Source: Chloroflexota bacterium
GTDB lineage: Bacteria; Chloroflexota; Anaerolineae; Anaerolineales; Anaerolineaceae
DNA: 43,948 nucleotides
Direction of reading: 5' to 3'
Assembly (NCBI GenBank): GCA_021779955.1
Contig: JAJXZS010000012.1
Location: 1 to 43,948 of the forward strand
Shown piece after piece: positions 32,875 through 41,856 of this stretch (its first letter is position 1; every line of letters begins with the position of its first letter). A program made the translations under genes and the position numbers. The notes below the pieces were generated by a model. That model ran no database searches. It was not told the origin of the DNA and saw nothing but the letters and a program-made list of their open reading frames with translations.

Positions 32875-34706
32875 CTTTGCATCTCCAATTCGCCCATGAT
32901 CTGCTTTGTGATCCACTCTGCTGAGAGAGATAGCCCGTCCATGTGCGCCAATTTGACCAGCTTGCCTCCCAATTGCGGGAACTCGACCGTCAGCAATTGC
33001 GCCAGTTGGCCGTCCCGGTTGTTGTCCACAACGTAGCAAATCGAGTGCTGCTCGATGAAGTCCTTGACCTCATCGCCAAATGGAATGCTGCGCACCCTCA
33101 GATAATCGCTGGCAATTCCTTTTTCGGCCATCAGATCGCGCGCCTCTTCCACCGGTGCCGATGAACTCCCTGTTGCGATGATGCCGAATCCTGCGCCTGC
33201 GGCAGTTTCGATCACCGCTTTGGGCAGGTATTTCTTCCCAAGCTCGATCTTCTTCTTCAGCCGGTCGAAAACGCGCACCCAAACCTCAGGCGCTTCGCTG
33301 TAACGCGCATACTCGTCGTGCGAAGTTCCTCGCGTGAAATAAGCGCTCTTCGGATGCCGGTTACCTGGCACCGTGCGGTATGGAATTCCATCCCCGTCCA
33401 CATCCAGGTACCGTCCCCAGTTGCCCTCAAGCTGCTTTAGCTTTTCCTCGAGGTCTTTTTCCCAAAGTACCTTTCCGCGATCCATGGATTTTTCAGGGTA
33501 ATTGAACTCGGGGGTCGTCCATTGATTCATCCCGAAGTCCAGGTCAGACATGATCACCACGGGTGTCTGCAAGCGTTCGGCGATATCAAACGCCCTCCAC
33601 CCGAACTCGAAGCATTCATTGACTGATCCGGGGATAAGCTGGATCATTTGCGTGTCGCCATGGCTGATGAAATTCACCATGGTCAGGTCGCCCTGCGAAG
33701 ATCGCGTCGGCATACCGGTGCTCGGTCCCACTCTTTGGACGTCCCAAATGACCACGGGTACTTCGGCATAGTAAGCCAGGCCTAAAGTCTCAGACATCAA
33801 TGAAAGCCCCGGTCCCGAGGTCGATGTCATTGCCCGCAAGCCGCTCCAACCCGCGCCAACTGCCATTCCGATGGCCGCCAGTTCGTCCTCCGCCTGCACA
33901 ACAACATAAGTATCTTTTCCGGTCTCGGGGTCTCTACGCAGTTGCGGCAAATACTCCATCAGTGACTCGGCCAGGCTCGTCGCAGGTGTGATCGGATACC
34001 ATCCAACGTATTGCACGCCGCCGTAGATCGCGCCAAGCGCCGCGGCAAGATTGCCGTCGGTCATGATGCAGTGATCCGTCTTGTCCATCTGTTCAACGGC
34101 ATATCCATCGCGCTTGGTGAGGTTCGCGGTCGCCCACTCGTATGCTGACTTGACCGCATTTGAGTTCGGCTCGATTGCCGCTTTCTTCCCTTTGAAGTTG
34201 AAATCCAGTGCATCTTCGATCGATTTCAAGCTGATTCCAAGCAAATGGGCCAGTACGCCCACATACACCATGTTTGCCACATAATCCCGCAATTTAGGGC
34301 TCACTTCTGAATCGCGCATCAGCTTTCTTACAGGCATGCTGTAGACAATGATATCCTCGGGTATTTCGGACACTTTGAAATCGTCTGGCATCAACAGCAC
34401 GCCGCCCGGCTTGAGATATTTGACATCATTGGCGAGGGTTGCCGGGTTCATCGCTACGACAATGTCGTCTTTTTCCACCCTGCCGTAATATCCCTTGTTG
34501 CTCAATCGCAGCGAGAACCAGGTGGGCTGTCCCTGGATATTCGATGGGAAGATGTTCTTTCCCGAAACCGGGATCCCCATCTTGAAAAGCGCCCGCATCA
34601 ATACCGTGTTAGCTGTTGCACTGCCGGAACCGTTGATTGTGCTGAATGTGATGCAGAAATCGTTGATCTTCTTTTTCGAGTCCGCCATGATTGCGTCATT
34701 CTCCAT
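32871..34706 (-). CDS. korA: 2-oxoacid:ferredoxin oxidoreductase, fused gamma-alpha subunit
   Basis: A 611-residue protein in which the gamma domain (about 12-195, starting INDFCITFSTINGSGSATANT) precedes the alpha domain (from about 215: MTDGNLAAALGAIYGG, YPITPATSLAE and MTSTSGPGLSLMSE). This gamma-alpha fusion is characteristic of KorA/VorB-type two-subunit enzymes. The alpha C-terminal half holds the CoA-binding region. Two starts are possible: ATG at 34706 or ATG at 34688 (MADSKKK); a GGAG between them favours the shorter form, though spacing is long. It follows the FadR-type regulator gene by 15 bp and overlaps korB, so all three probably share one promoter. Confidence 0.92.
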   Translation of the reverse strand: MENDAIMADSKKKINDFCITFSTINGSGSATANTVLMRALFKMGIPVSGKNIFPSNIQGQPTWFSLRLSNKGYYGRVEKDDIVVAMNPATLANDVKYLKPGGVLLMPDDFKVSEIPEDIIVYSMPVRKLMRDSEVSPKLRDYVANMVYVGVLAHLLGISLKSIEDALDFNFKGKKAAIEPNSNAVKSAYEWATANLTKRDGYAVEQMDKTDHCIMTDGNLAAALGAIYGGVQYVGWYPITPATSLAESLMEYLPQLRRDPETGKDTYVVVQAEDELAAIGMAVGAGWSGLRAMTSTSGPGLSLMSETLGLAYYAEVPVVIWDVQRVGPSTGMPTRSSQGDLTMVNFISHGDTQMIQLIPGSVNECFEFGWRAFDIAERLQTPVVIMSDLDFGMNQWTTPEFNYPEKSMDRGKVLWEKDLEEKLKQLEGNWGRYLDVDGDGIPYRTVPGNRHPKSAYFTRGTSHDEYARYSEAPEVWVRVFDRLKKKIELGKKYLPKAVIETAAGAGFGIIATGSSSAPVEEARDLMAEKGIASDYLRVRSIPFGDEVKDFIEQHSICYVVDNNRDGQLAQLLTVEFPQLGGKLVKLAHMDGLSLSAEWITKQIMGELEMQR

Positions 34707-34721
34707 TTTGTATGCCCAAAA

Positions 34722-35423
34722 TCATTCGAACGATTGACGAGGGGAAGGCTTTTCGCGCTGTTTGATCAATTCCATGTGCTCGAGCAAAACGTTCAAACCT
34801 TGTGCGTAATCCCTGCTCTTGATCAGATCGGCAATCCTGGCGTGATAATGCCAGATGCGCTGTAGATAATTGATGTCGGGATACATCTCCAGGCCGGATG
34901 CGCGGTAAAGATCCCAATACGATTCCAGGATTCCGGTCACGAATGGATTGTCGATATGCTGGTACACCATTAAATGGAATTCGCGGTGTTCGCTCTTTGG
35001 CAATTGAAAAGCGTTCCCCATGATTTTGTCCTGGGCTCGCTCGACGACCTGCTGCAATGCCGATATTTCCGGTCCGGTCAGCATCTGCGCAGCTTCGATA
35101 AAATATGCCGCTTCGACATGCTTTCTCAGATCGGAAAAATGATTGAAATTCGTCGCATTTTGTGAAATGGCGTAAGCCAGGCTTGTCGCAACTGCGGGGC
35201 GAAAACTATAATCCAGTTTACGGATACCGGTCTTCGGGCGCACTTCCACAATACCCATCATCCGCGCCACTTCGAGCTGCTCTCGCAGTGTCGCTGTCGA
35301 AATCCCCAAATCATGGCTCAAATCAGCCAGCGTGGGTACTCGCTGGCTCCCGTCTTCTGGTAATGCGGCTAAATACTTGAGGAACTCCGAAAGATTCGCA
35401 AAGGAGGAAGGTTCTGATTCCAT
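34722..35423 (-). CDS. FadR/GntR-family (FCD-domain) transcriptional regulator of korAB
   Basis: A 233-residue regulator. Residues about 10-75 are a winged helix-turn-helix (PTLADLSHDLGISTATLREQLEVARMMGIVEVRPKTGI), and residues about 95-225 form an all-helical FCD ligand domain with the metal/ligand-type histidines in EHREFHLMVYQH and IWHYHARIADLI. FCD regulators usually bind organic acids. It is first in the korA-korB operon and is likely autoregulated because a palindrome covers its predicted transcription start. The ATG at 35423 has a weak purine-rich ribosome site. The effector is unknown; a 2-oxoacid or related acid is an inference from the neighbours. Confidence 0.9.
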   Translation of the reverse strand: MESEPSSFANLSEFLKYLAALPEDGSQRVPTLADLSHDLGISTATLREQLEVARMMGIVEVRPKTGIRKLDYSFRPAVATSLAYAISQNATNFNHFSDLRKHVEAAYFIEAAQMLTGPEISALQQVVERAQDKIMGNAFQLPKSEHREFHLMVYQHIDNPFVTGILESYWDLYRASGLEMYPDINYLQRIWHYHARIADLIKSRDYAQGLNVLLEHMELIKQREKPSPRQSFE

Positions 35424-35439
35424 AATTTTCTCTTTATTA

Positions 35440-35455
35440 ATCTGATTATTCAGAT
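35440..35455. promoter_or_regulatory. Predicted operator of the FadR-type regulator
   Basis: A perfect inverted repeat ATCTGA-TTAT-TCAGAT (six-base arms, four-base spacer) lies directly downstream of the -10 and spans the predicted transcription start of the regulator-korAB operon. Its size fits a FadR/GntR dimer site. A related ATCTGATTA sequence recurs at 35525-35533. Confidence 0.6.
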
Positions 35456-35461
35456 GATATC

Positions 35462-35490
35462 AGTATAACAAAACTCAAACAGAACGTCAA
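35462..35490 (-). promoter_or_regulatory. Strong predicted promoter of the regulator-korA-korB operon
   Basis: On the minus strand TTGACG (35490-35485) and TATACT (35467-35462) are spaced by exactly 17 bases; both match the sigma70 consensus at five of six positions. The start point would be near 35455, within the predicted operator. Confidence 0.72.
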
Positions 35491-35526
35491 TCCCCTATTA
35501 TACTCGTCTGTTTGATTATTATCATC

Positions 35527-35536
35527 TGATTAATCA
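35527..35536. promoter_or_regulatory. Second operator-like palindrome upstream of the korAB promoter
   Basis: TGATTAATCA is a perfect 10-bp palindrome. It overlaps the stop codon of the M20 gene and lies about 37 bases upstream of the -35. It shares the sequence ATCTGATTA with the operator at 35440-35455, so it may be a second, lower-affinity site. Short AT-rich palindromes can arise by chance. Confidence 0.35.
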
Positions 35537-36721
35537 ATCGATTGGAGATTCTCGCAGAAGCGCGATGCAGCAATCCGCCAGGATTCCCGCTGCCAATGAC
35601 AGCACATCTTCATCGAAATCGAACCTGGGATGGTGATGCGAATAAATCTTCCCCTTTGCCGCATTCCCGCTGCCGATGAGCAAATAACACCCTGGAACGT
35701 CTTCGAGGTAATACCCAAAATCTTCAGACACGCTCGTCTGGTAGCTTTCATCGATCATCAATTCGGGGTACTTACCCGCGACTGCAGCCTTCACCCTCTG
35801 GGCGATCCTGGCATCGTTGATTACTGCGGGCGCGATCTCGCTGACCGTCAATTCCCCCCGGCAGCCCATTGCGGTAGCCGTTCCCTGGATGATCTCTTTC
35901 ATCCTCTCCAGCATCTTCTCTCGTATGAGTTTGTCGAACGTTCGCAAAGTGCCTTTGACTTTTACCTCATCCGGGATGACATTGAACGTCGTCCCGCCAT
36001 GAATCGAGCCAAGGCTCAGCACAGCCTGGTCGAACGGCGAAAGGTTGCGCGAGACGATGGTCTGCAGCGCCGTCACGATCTGCGCGGCGCAAACGATCGG
36101 GTCGATCGTCTGCTGCGGTAAGCCGCCATGCCCGCCCTTGCCGCTTACGCGAATCTCAAACGTATCTCCTGCTGCCATCAAGGGTCCGCTCTTGATACAG
36201 ATCGTACCGGTGGGCTTCTCGTTCCACAGGTGAAACCCCAGGATGAAGTCAGGCTTGGGATTCTTCAACACGCCCTCTTCGATCATCTTTTTCGCTCCGC
36301 CGTCCCCTTCTTCAGCGGGTTGGAATATGCACTTCACATTCCCCGGCAGGCTTGCGTGCTGCTCCTGGAGCATCCGCGCAACGCTGACGCCGGCGGCCAT
36401 GTGTCCATCGTGTCCGCAGGCATGCATCACGCCTGACGTTTTCGACGCGAATTCCAGGCCGGTCTCTTCATGGATCGGCAGTGCGTCCATATCGAACCGC
36501 AGCATTCCGTTGGCTTCGCCACTCTGACCCTCGATCTCCGCCACCAGTCCGGTGACTGCCAGCCCGCGTCTGACCTTGACCCCGTACTCTTCGAGGAATT
36601 CGGAAACCAGGTTCGATGTCTTGAATTCTTTGAAACCCAATTCGGGGTTTTGATGCAAGGTCCGTCTGAGGCTGATCGTCTGATCTGCCATTTCCTTCGC
36701 CCGCTCTTTGAATGGACTCAT
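35534..36721 (-). CDS. M20-family metallo-amidohydrolase (hippurate/IAA-amino-acid hydrolase-like)
   Basis: A 395-residue zinc amidohydrolase. Motifs: RRTLHQNPELGFKE, LRFDMDALPI, MHACGHDGHMA (metal His and catalytic Asp), FQPAEEGDGGAKKMIEEG (metal Glu) and a late HHHPRFDFDE histidine. The lid domain with GKGGHGGLP is in the middle. Such enzymes cleave N-acyl or N-aryl amino acids. Start ATG at 36721 is 2 bp after the PIG-L stop, so it is translationally linked to it. Substrate unknown; the link to a deacetylase suggests both act on N-acylated compounds. Confidence 0.92.
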   Translation of the reverse strand: MSPFKERAKEMADQTISLRRTLHQNPELGFKEFKTSNLVSEFLEEYGVKVRRGLAVTGLVAEIEGQSGEANGMLRFDMDALPIHEETGLEFASKTSGVMHACGHDGHMAAGVSVARMLQEQHASLPGNVKCIFQPAEEGDGGAKKMIEEGVLKNPKPDFILGFHLWNEKPTGTICIKSGPLMAAGDTFEIRVSGKGGHGGLPQQTIDPIVCAAQIVTALQTIVSRNLSPFDQAVLSLGSIHGGTTFNVIPDEVKVKGTLRTFDKLIREKMLERMKEIIQGTATAMGCRGELTVSEIAPAVINDARIAQRVKAAVAGKYPELMIDESYQTSVSEDFGYYLEDVPGCYLLIGSGNAAKGKIYSHHHPRFDFDEDVLSLAAGILADCCIALLRESPID

Positions 36722-36723
36722 AT

Positions 36724-37455
36724 CTACCCCAGGATGATGCGAAAGAATTGCTCGTAATAGGCTAATTTGCCTGTGACTTCATCTTTGACGAACCGCTCGC
36801 GCATGCGGCTGTCGAAAAAATCCGCGTCTTCATTGATTTGCGACTTGTGGCAGTGAATGGCTTGCAGCTTTTTTTCGAAGTGTGCCGTTACATCCACGAT
36901 CAGATTGGGCTGCGAAGTGGCGCTCAGCCATATTTCTTTGACCGTGTGCGGCGCTAAATGGTCGTTGCTGATCAATTGCGGGAAAAAGCTCGGATTGCCC
37001 GCTGCCGGGAATGCCGCGTCCACCACCGCCTCGCCCGCGGCCCTGTGATCGGGATGGTTGATTCTTCGATCCGTTGGGAACAGGTTGCGTGGGTCGCTCG
37101 CCACTAAAATGCTTGGCCGCCATTTACGGATTGACCGCACGATCTCCAGGCGCATTTCGTTGTCGGGAAAGACCTCGCCGTCAACGTAGTTCAGGTACTC
37201 CACTGATTTGACGCCAAGCAAGTCTGCTGCGTTCTGCTGCTCTGCCCTGCGGATGGCTGCGAGCGCTTCCGGCTTCATTTCAGGGTCCTGCGTCCCCTTT
37301 TGACCCTGGGTAAGCAGGCAGTAATGCACTTCGTGCCCAAGTTCGCACCATCTGGCGATCATCGCCCCACAAAAAAATTCTGGATCATCCGGATGAGCCA
37401 GAATGACCAGAATTTTCTGTTTTTCAGACCAATTCTCGAGGTTTTCAGCGTCCAT
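36724..37455 (-). CDS. PIG-L family (LmbE-type) zinc N-deacetylase
   Basis: A 243-residue protein. The signature AHPDD at the N-terminus (residues about 20-24) and NHPDHRAAG midway bind the zinc ion and provide the catalytic Asp. This family removes N-acetyl groups from amino-sugar conjugates, for example in bacillithiol or mycothiol synthesis, or in glycolipid and chitobiose metabolism. The start at 37455 follows the ricT stop codon with no gap, and the M20 gene follows after 2 bp, an arrangement that makes the three genes one operon. Substrate cannot be told; no BshA or MshA glycosyltransferase is present in the window. Confidence 0.92.
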   Translation of the reverse strand: MDAENLENWSEKQKILVILAHPDDPEFFCGAMIARWCELGHEVHYCLLTQGQKGTQDPEMKPEALAAIRRAEQQNAADLLGVKSVEYLNYVDGEVFPDNEMRLEIVRSIRKWRPSILVASDPRNLFPTDRRINHPDHRAAGEAVVDAAFPAAGNPSFFPQLISNDHLAPHTVKEIWLSATSQPNLIVDVTAHFEKKLQAIHCHKSQINEDADFFDSRMRERFVKDEVTGKLAYYEQFFRIILG

Positions 37456-38364
37456 CTACGCTTCTTTCTGTGGGCAGTCCTTGCACTCCCCTGCTGTACC
37501 GCTGGCTTCAGCTTTTTTCACGAAGGCTTCATACTCTTCAGCAGGTTTGATGTCCTCTTTACGATAAGTGCGCCTGCCTGATTCCGGAAATTCGACAACG
37601 ATCATTTCCAGCAGCGGCTGCACGTCCACAACCTTGCCCTCTCCATCAGGCGTGATCACCCGCTTGTTTTTCTTGGGCAGTGTTTTTCGTGCTTCGACAT
37701 AATTCTCATATTCGTAAATCAGGCAGCAGCGCAGGCGTCCGCACATGCCTGTGATCTCCGCGGGTGTGAGCGAAATGCCCTGTTCCTTGGCCATGCGGAT
37801 CGAGATCGAGCTGAATTCTGTGATAAATTGCGAACAGCAGCGGCATTCCAGCCCGCACGCGCCCATTCCACCCAGGTACTTGGCAACATCTCGAGGACCG
37901 ATCTGCCTCAGTTCGACCTGTGAAGGCGCAAATGCCTTCTGCATGTCCGACCTCAGTGATTTCAACTCGACTTTATCTTCAGAATCGCTGCTGAAGAATA
38001 GAGAAAGCCGGCTCCCGTCATAACTATATTCTGCCGAAATGATCTTGATCCCCTGCAGTCGCAGCTCTCTTGCGCGGTTGCGGCAGTGGATCGCGGCATC
38101 TTCTTCTTTAACCTGCCAACTCTGGCGCTGCAGCAGATCTCGCGGCGTGGCCAGCCTGTCGATTTGTTTCCATCCGCCTTCTTGTGGCTGTGTTGGATTT
38201 TCGACCTTTACTGCAACGGTCCCGAGCTGCCAGCCGCGGCTGGTTTCTACGACAATGACATCTCCAACCCGGACGTTATCCAGCCTGGAAGCGTCAAAAT
38301 GATAAATTTTGCCTACTTTGGAAAAACGAACCCCTACGATCGTAGGAGATATACTCACATTCAT
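37456..38364 (-). CDS. ricT: RicT / YaaT-type PSP1-domain protein
   Basis: A 302-residue PSP1 C-terminal-domain protein. The N-terminal stretch (VGVRFSKVGKIYHFDA, then VGDVIVVETSRGWQLGTV) is followed by the signature region GLECRCCSQF and MCGRLRCCLIYEYENY, with cysteines that in RicT help hold [4Fe-4S] clusters of the RicAFT complex. In Bacillus this complex directs RNase Y mRNA processing, competence and sporulation; here no RicA or RicF is seen in the window. The C-terminus adds a Glu/Lys-rich tail with a CKDCPQKE motif. Joined stop-to-start with the PIG-L gene. The promoter is not clear. Confidence 0.92.
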   Translation of the reverse strand: MNVSISPTIVGVRFSKVGKIYHFDASRLDNVRVGDVIVVETSRGWQLGTVAVKVENPTQPQEGGWKQIDRLATPRDLLQRQSWQVKEEDAAIHCRNRARELRLQGIKIISAEYSYDGSRLSLFFSSDSEDKVELKSLRSDMQKAFAPSQVELRQIGPRDVAKYLGGMGACGLECRCCSQFITEFSSISIRMAKEQGISLTPAEITGMCGRLRCCLIYEYENYVEARKTLPKKNKRVITPDGEGKVVDVQPLLEMIVVEFPESGRRTYRKEDIKPAEEYEAFVKKAEASGTAGECKDCPQKEA

Positions 38365-38448
38365 TTACTACTCCACATTTCGATTACTGCGCGTAACTAT
38401 AACCCATAAACCCAAGTTTGAGCGGAATTCCTTTTTCTGAATACGGTC

Positions 38449-38772
38449 TCAAGACGGCTTTGCAAGGAATTCCTGGACAGAATGCTTCATTTGCTCGTAT
38501 TGCTCCACCAGTTCTTTATCTTTTCCTTTAAACCGCTTGATCGTCAACCGCGAGCATTGCGTGCAGCCGCGCATCGCACGAAAAGAATCCGCGTTGCAAG
38601 CGCCGCAACCGCCAAGGTGTACGATCAACCCGGTGAATGCGATCTTTGCCACCGAATCGTCAGGCTGCTTCGCCACATCTTCCACCAGCATTTGCCATTC
38701 GGCTCCGCGCAAATTCTGTAATGAAGCGATCACGCGCACCGGGAATAAGATTTCAGTATCGGTATTGAACAT
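38449..38772 (-). CDS. Small cysteine-rich protein at the end of the nuo cluster
   Basis: I do not recognise this 107-residue protein. Between a helical N-terminal segment (residues 1-50) and a charged helical tail (about 80-107) it has a compact cysteine cluster, GGCGACNADSF and RGCTQCSR, that is CxxC repeated (four cysteines, plausible Fe-S or zinc site). It starts 18 bp after nuoI, on the same strand, so it is likely in the complex I operon. It may be an assembly or accessory factor, but that is only position-based. No membrane segment is seen. A gap of 84 bp separates it from ricT. Confidence 0.7.
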   Translation of the reverse strand: MFNTDTEILFPVRVIASLQNLRGAEWQMLVEDVAKQPDDSVAKIAFTGLIVHLGGCGACNADSFRAMRGCTQCSRLTIKRFKGKDKELVEQYEQMKHSVQEFLAKPS

Positions 38773-38790
38773 ATCTTCGCCTCTGCCCGA

Positions 38791-39381
38791 TCAACTTGCA
38801 GCAGGTTGCTTTTTTGCTGCCCTGGCTTCTTCCTCACGCCGGTAATTGTCTGGTCGAATTTTAGCATAATAATCGACAGGCTTGCCAAGCTGCTCCATCG
38901 AAACCACGCTGTTCTCGCGGCTGTAACTCGAAAGCTCGTAATCGTGATCCATTTTGATCGCATCGAATGGGCAATATTCCGCGCAATATCCGCAGTTCAT
39001 GCAAATATCGATGTCGATCGTAAATTCCTCAGGATGCGGACTCGGCCTGCCTGTTGCCGGATCGGTCATCCGTTTGATCCATATGCACTGTGGCGGGCAT
39101 ACCTTGGCGCAGATGCCGCACGCCGTGCAGCGAAATTCCTTATCTCCCTGTTCGTTGACCTCGTATAGTAGGAATGGCACGAATCGAAACTCTTCAGGCA
39201 GCATCGGTTTCTCTTCGGGATATTGCACGGTGAAAATCCCCTCGGTGGATGGATCGTACCGGCTCTCGATCCCTTCTTCCGTGTAATAATGCTTACTCCC
39301 CAGCTTGTTCGTCACGAAGTACGTCTGGAAGAAACGTTTGAGTGTGACCGCAAGCCCTTTGATCAATCCGAATCCAATCAT
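38791..39381 (-). CDS. nuoI: NADH-quinone oxidoreductase subunit I
   Basis: A 196-residue ferredoxin-like subunit carrying two [4Fe-4S] clusters (N6a/N6b): CTACGICAKVCPPQCI and CMNCGYCAEYCPFDA. It passes electrons towards NuoB and quinone in the peripheral arm of complex I. The N-terminal amphipathic segment (MIGFGLIKGLAVTLKRFFQ) matches the membrane-contacting region. It begins 13 bp after nuoCD. NuoH, usually between D and I, is missing here. Confidence 0.95.
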   Translation of the reverse strand: MIGFGLIKGLAVTLKRFFQTYFVTNKLGSKHYYTEEGIESRYDPSTEGIFTVQYPEEKPMLPEEFRFVPFLLYEVNEQGDKEFRCTACGICAKVCPPQCIWIKRMTDPATGRPSPHPEEFTIDIDICMNCGYCAEYCPFDAIKMDHDYELSSYSRENSVVSMEQLGKPVDYYAKIRPDNYRREEEARAAKKQPAAS

Positions 39382-39394
39382 TTTTTACAACCTC

Positions 39395-41134
39395 CTAGCG
39401 GTCCACTTCGCCCAAAACGATATCCAGCGAGCCCAGAATGGTCACAGCATCGGCAATTTTCATCCCAAGGCACATCTGCTCCAGCCCGGTCAGGTTGACG
39501 AAAGATGGAGAGCGCACGTGATACCGCTTCGGATTTGGTTTTCCATCGGAAACGACGTAAAATCCCAATTCGCCCTTCGGCCCTTCGACGCGGCCGTAAG
39601 CCTCGCCCGCCGGCACTCTCACCTGGTACTGAGGTCGTCCGGTCATGATCGGGCCATCGGGCATCTGGTCGAGCACCTGTTTCAGGATCCGCACGCTCTG
39701 CCGCATTTCTTCCAGGCGCACAAGATACCGGTCGTAAACATCCCCGTGCATTTTGGTGATGACATCGAATTCCAGCCGTTCGTAAATGCTGTAAGGATCA
39801 GCCCTCCGCACGTCGTACGGAACGCCCGACGCGCGCAGCACCGGTCCTGTGATCGAGGTGTTGATCGCCTGCTCGTCCGTCACCACCCCAACGCACTGCG
39901 TGCGAACCTTGACGATTTCACTGTCGGTGAGATAGCGGTCTAGCTCATCGATCTTGCGCGGCAGCCGGTCGTGCACCAGAGAGTGCACTTTCTTCAGCGT
40001 TTCAGGCGGAATATCTCTTGCTACCCCGCCAAACCGGAAGTAGTTGCACATCATCCGCGAACCTGCAGTCGCCTCGAAGACATCCAGAATGAGCTCGCGC
40101 TCTTCGAGTGAATATAGCGATGGGGTAAAGTATGCTCCCAGGTCGTTGAGCAAAAACCCGTTTGCCATGATGTGGCTGGCGATCCGGGTCAACTCCGCCA
40201 TCATCACCCGCAAATACTCAGCCCGCTCGGGAGGAGTAATGCCCATCAACTTCTCTACCGCCACAGCGTAGCCGAAATTGTTGCTCATCGATGTGATGTA
40301 GTCCAGCCTGTCGGTATAGGGCATGTTTTGCAGAAAAGTGTTCCGCTCGCCGATTTTCTCATGATTGCGATGGAGATAGCCAAGCACGGGTTTCAGGCTG
40401 ACGATCGCCTCCCCTTCCGTGGCAGCCACCATGCGGAAAACGCCGTGCGTGGAAGGATGTTGCGGACCCAGGTTCAGAATCAATTGCCCGGTCTCAAGTC
40501 CTTCGGTTTCGGCCTCCGGCTGCATGAGATCGATGAGTGCTTCCTCAGTTGGCGGCGTCCAATTCTTCGGAGTGAAATCCGGAGGATATTGCACGTTATC
40601 GTTGAATGGATTTTTGCTCTCATTCGGTTCGGCTTTACCATCGGGCCAGCGGCTTTTGAAGGGCTTGGCTTCTTCTTCGTAGAAAGGCTCCTTCCAGTCT
40701 TTGCGCAGCGGGTGACCTTCGAACCCTTCCCATAACAGGATCCTGCGCAGATCCGGGTGGCCGCTGAACTTGACCCCGAACAAATCCCATACTTCGCGCT
40801 CCTGGAATTCTGCGCCTTTGTAAATTTTGGTCACGGATGGAACAATTGGACTCTCGCGGTCCACGACGACCTTCAATTCAAGTGGTCCGCCGCCGATCGA
40901 CTTGAACACATGATAGACGACTTCAAGCGTCGCTTCGGGGAAATTGTCCACCGCAGTCAAAGAAGAGAGAAAATCGTATCCAAAGCGTTGGCTGAGTTGC
41001 TCGAAGACATCGGCGATCTTTTCTGCCGGAACAATCCATCCTGAGTACCCCTGGCGGGTCTCCGCGGTTCCTGATGAAGCAAGATACTCCGCTTCGCCCT
41101 GTACCCCCGCGGGAGCAGTGAACTCGTCGCTCAT
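39395..41134 (-). CDS. nuoCD: Fused NADH-quinone oxidoreductase subunits C and D
   Basis: A 579-residue fusion. NuoC-like sequence occupies about 1-200 ([43 protein letters not shown]); NuoD-like sequence occupies about 205-579 ([21 protein letters not shown], then [15 protein letters not shown] and the C-terminus [20 protein letters not shown]). NuoCD supports quinone binding and N2 cluster surroundings. NuoCD fusions are known in other bacteria. Start overlaps the nuoB stop by ATGA and has GAGG upstream. Complete in length. Confidence 0.95.
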   Translation of the reverse strand: MSDEFTAPAGVQGEAEYLASSGTAETRQGYSGWIVPAEKIADVFEQLSQRFGYDFLSSLTAVDNFPEATLEVVYHVFKSIGGGPLELKVVVDRESPIVPSVTKIYKGAEFQEREVWDLFGVKFSGHPDLRRILLWEGFEGHPLRKDWKEPFYEEEAKPFKSRWPDGKAEPNESKNPFNDNVQYPPDFTPKNWTPPTEEALIDLMQPEAETEGLETGQLILNLGPQHPSTHGVFRMVAATEGEAIVSLKPVLGYLHRNHEKIGERNTFLQNMPYTDRLDYITSMSNNFGYAVAVEKLMGITPPERAEYLRVMMAELTRIASHIMANGFLLNDLGAYFTPSLYSLEERELILDVFEATAGSRMMCNYFRFGGVARDIPPETLKKVHSLVHDRLPRKIDELDRYLTDSEIVKVRTQCVGVVTDEQAINTSITGPVLRASGVPYDVRRADPYSIYERLEFDVITKMHGDVYDRYLVRLEEMRQSVRILKQVLDQMPDGPIMTGRPQYQVRVPAGEAYGRVEGPKGELGFYVVSDGKPNPKRYHVRSPSFVNLTGLEQMCLGMKIADAVTILGSLDIVLGEVDR

Positions 41135-41793
41135 GCCTCACCTCCGTGACTTTCTGGCGAGGTATCTTCGTTATCTTCCGGATGCATCGGTCCGATCGGG
41201 AAAAGGTTGACCTTTCGCATATCGATCAGGTCGGGGCCCAGCACAGGCACGGGGATCTCATCAGAGACATTTTTCTTGTACCACGATGCAGTGGTCACGC
41301 TCTCGTGCTCGACCTTCTTTTGCAGCGTGATCAAGCCGTTGAGCAGCGCTTCGGGTGTGGGTGGGCATCCTGCGACATACACGTCTACAGGGATGAACTT
41401 ATCCACGCCGGGCACCACATTGTAGCCTTCTTTGAAAGGCCCGCCTCCTGAGGCGCAGCTTCCCATCGCGATGACATATCTTGGCTCGGCCATCTGGTTG
41501 TACAACCGTACGATCAGCGGGATCATCTTCTTGGTCACCGTCCCCGCCACAATCATCACATCCGCCTGGCGTGGGCTGGCGCGCATCACCTCGGCGCCAA
41601 AGCGCGCAATGTCGAACCGGCTGGCCGCTGTGCAGATCATCTCGATGGCGCAGCAAGCCAGGCCGAACATCATCGGCCATAGCGACTTGCTCCTGCTCCA
41701 GTTGTAGATCCTGTCAAGCGTGGTCACACTCACCTGCTGCTGCAACTCAGGTGGGATCGTTACACCTTCTTTGTTCAATTCAGAAGAGCTCAT
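41131..41793 (-). CDS. nuoB: NADH-quinone oxidoreductase subunit B
   Basis: A 220-residue subunit that carries cluster N2, the terminal Fe-S centre of complex I. Cys ligand motifs are visible: [17 protein letters not shown] and [13 protein letters not shown] start at the ATG at 41793 because AGGAG lies 7 bases upstream; the extra residues from 41856 overlap the promoter. It is the first gene of its operon; no nuoA precedes it. Its promoter overlaps that of the divergent winged-helix regulator. Confidence 0.95.
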   Translation of the reverse strand: MSSSELNKEGVTIPPELQQQVSVTTLDRIYNWSRSKSLWPMMFGLACCAIEMICTAASRFDIARFGAEVMRASPRQADVMIVAGTVTKKMIPLIVRLYNQMAEPRYVIAMGSCASGGGPFKEGYNVVPGVDKFIPVDVYVAGCPPTPEALLNGLITLQKKVEHESVTTASWYKKNVSDEIPVPVLGPDLIDMRKVNLFPIGPMHPEDNEDTSPESHGGEA

Positions 41794-41828
41794 CGCTTTT
41801 CTCCTGCTTGTGTAGACTGCTTGCCTGA

Positions 41829-41856
41829 ATTCTAACTTGCATCTTGTACCTGTCAA
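41829..41856 (-). promoter_or_regulatory. Predicted nuoB promoter
   Basis: On the minus strand a perfect TTGACA (41856-41851) is 16 bases from TAGAAT (41834-41829). The start point would be near 41822, about 29 bases before the nuoB ATG. The -35 lies inside the spacer of the opposite promoter. Confidence 0.65.

Noticed and set aside
35500-35506. Second promoter from TATAAT on the minus strand between the M20 and regulator genes
   Set aside because: The -10 is good but there is no -35 at 16-18 bases, and the better promoter lies just downstream.
39305-39943. 212-codon plus-strand frame opposite nuoCD/nuoI
   Set aside because: It is the mirror of nuoCD and nuoI and has no domain or ribosome site.
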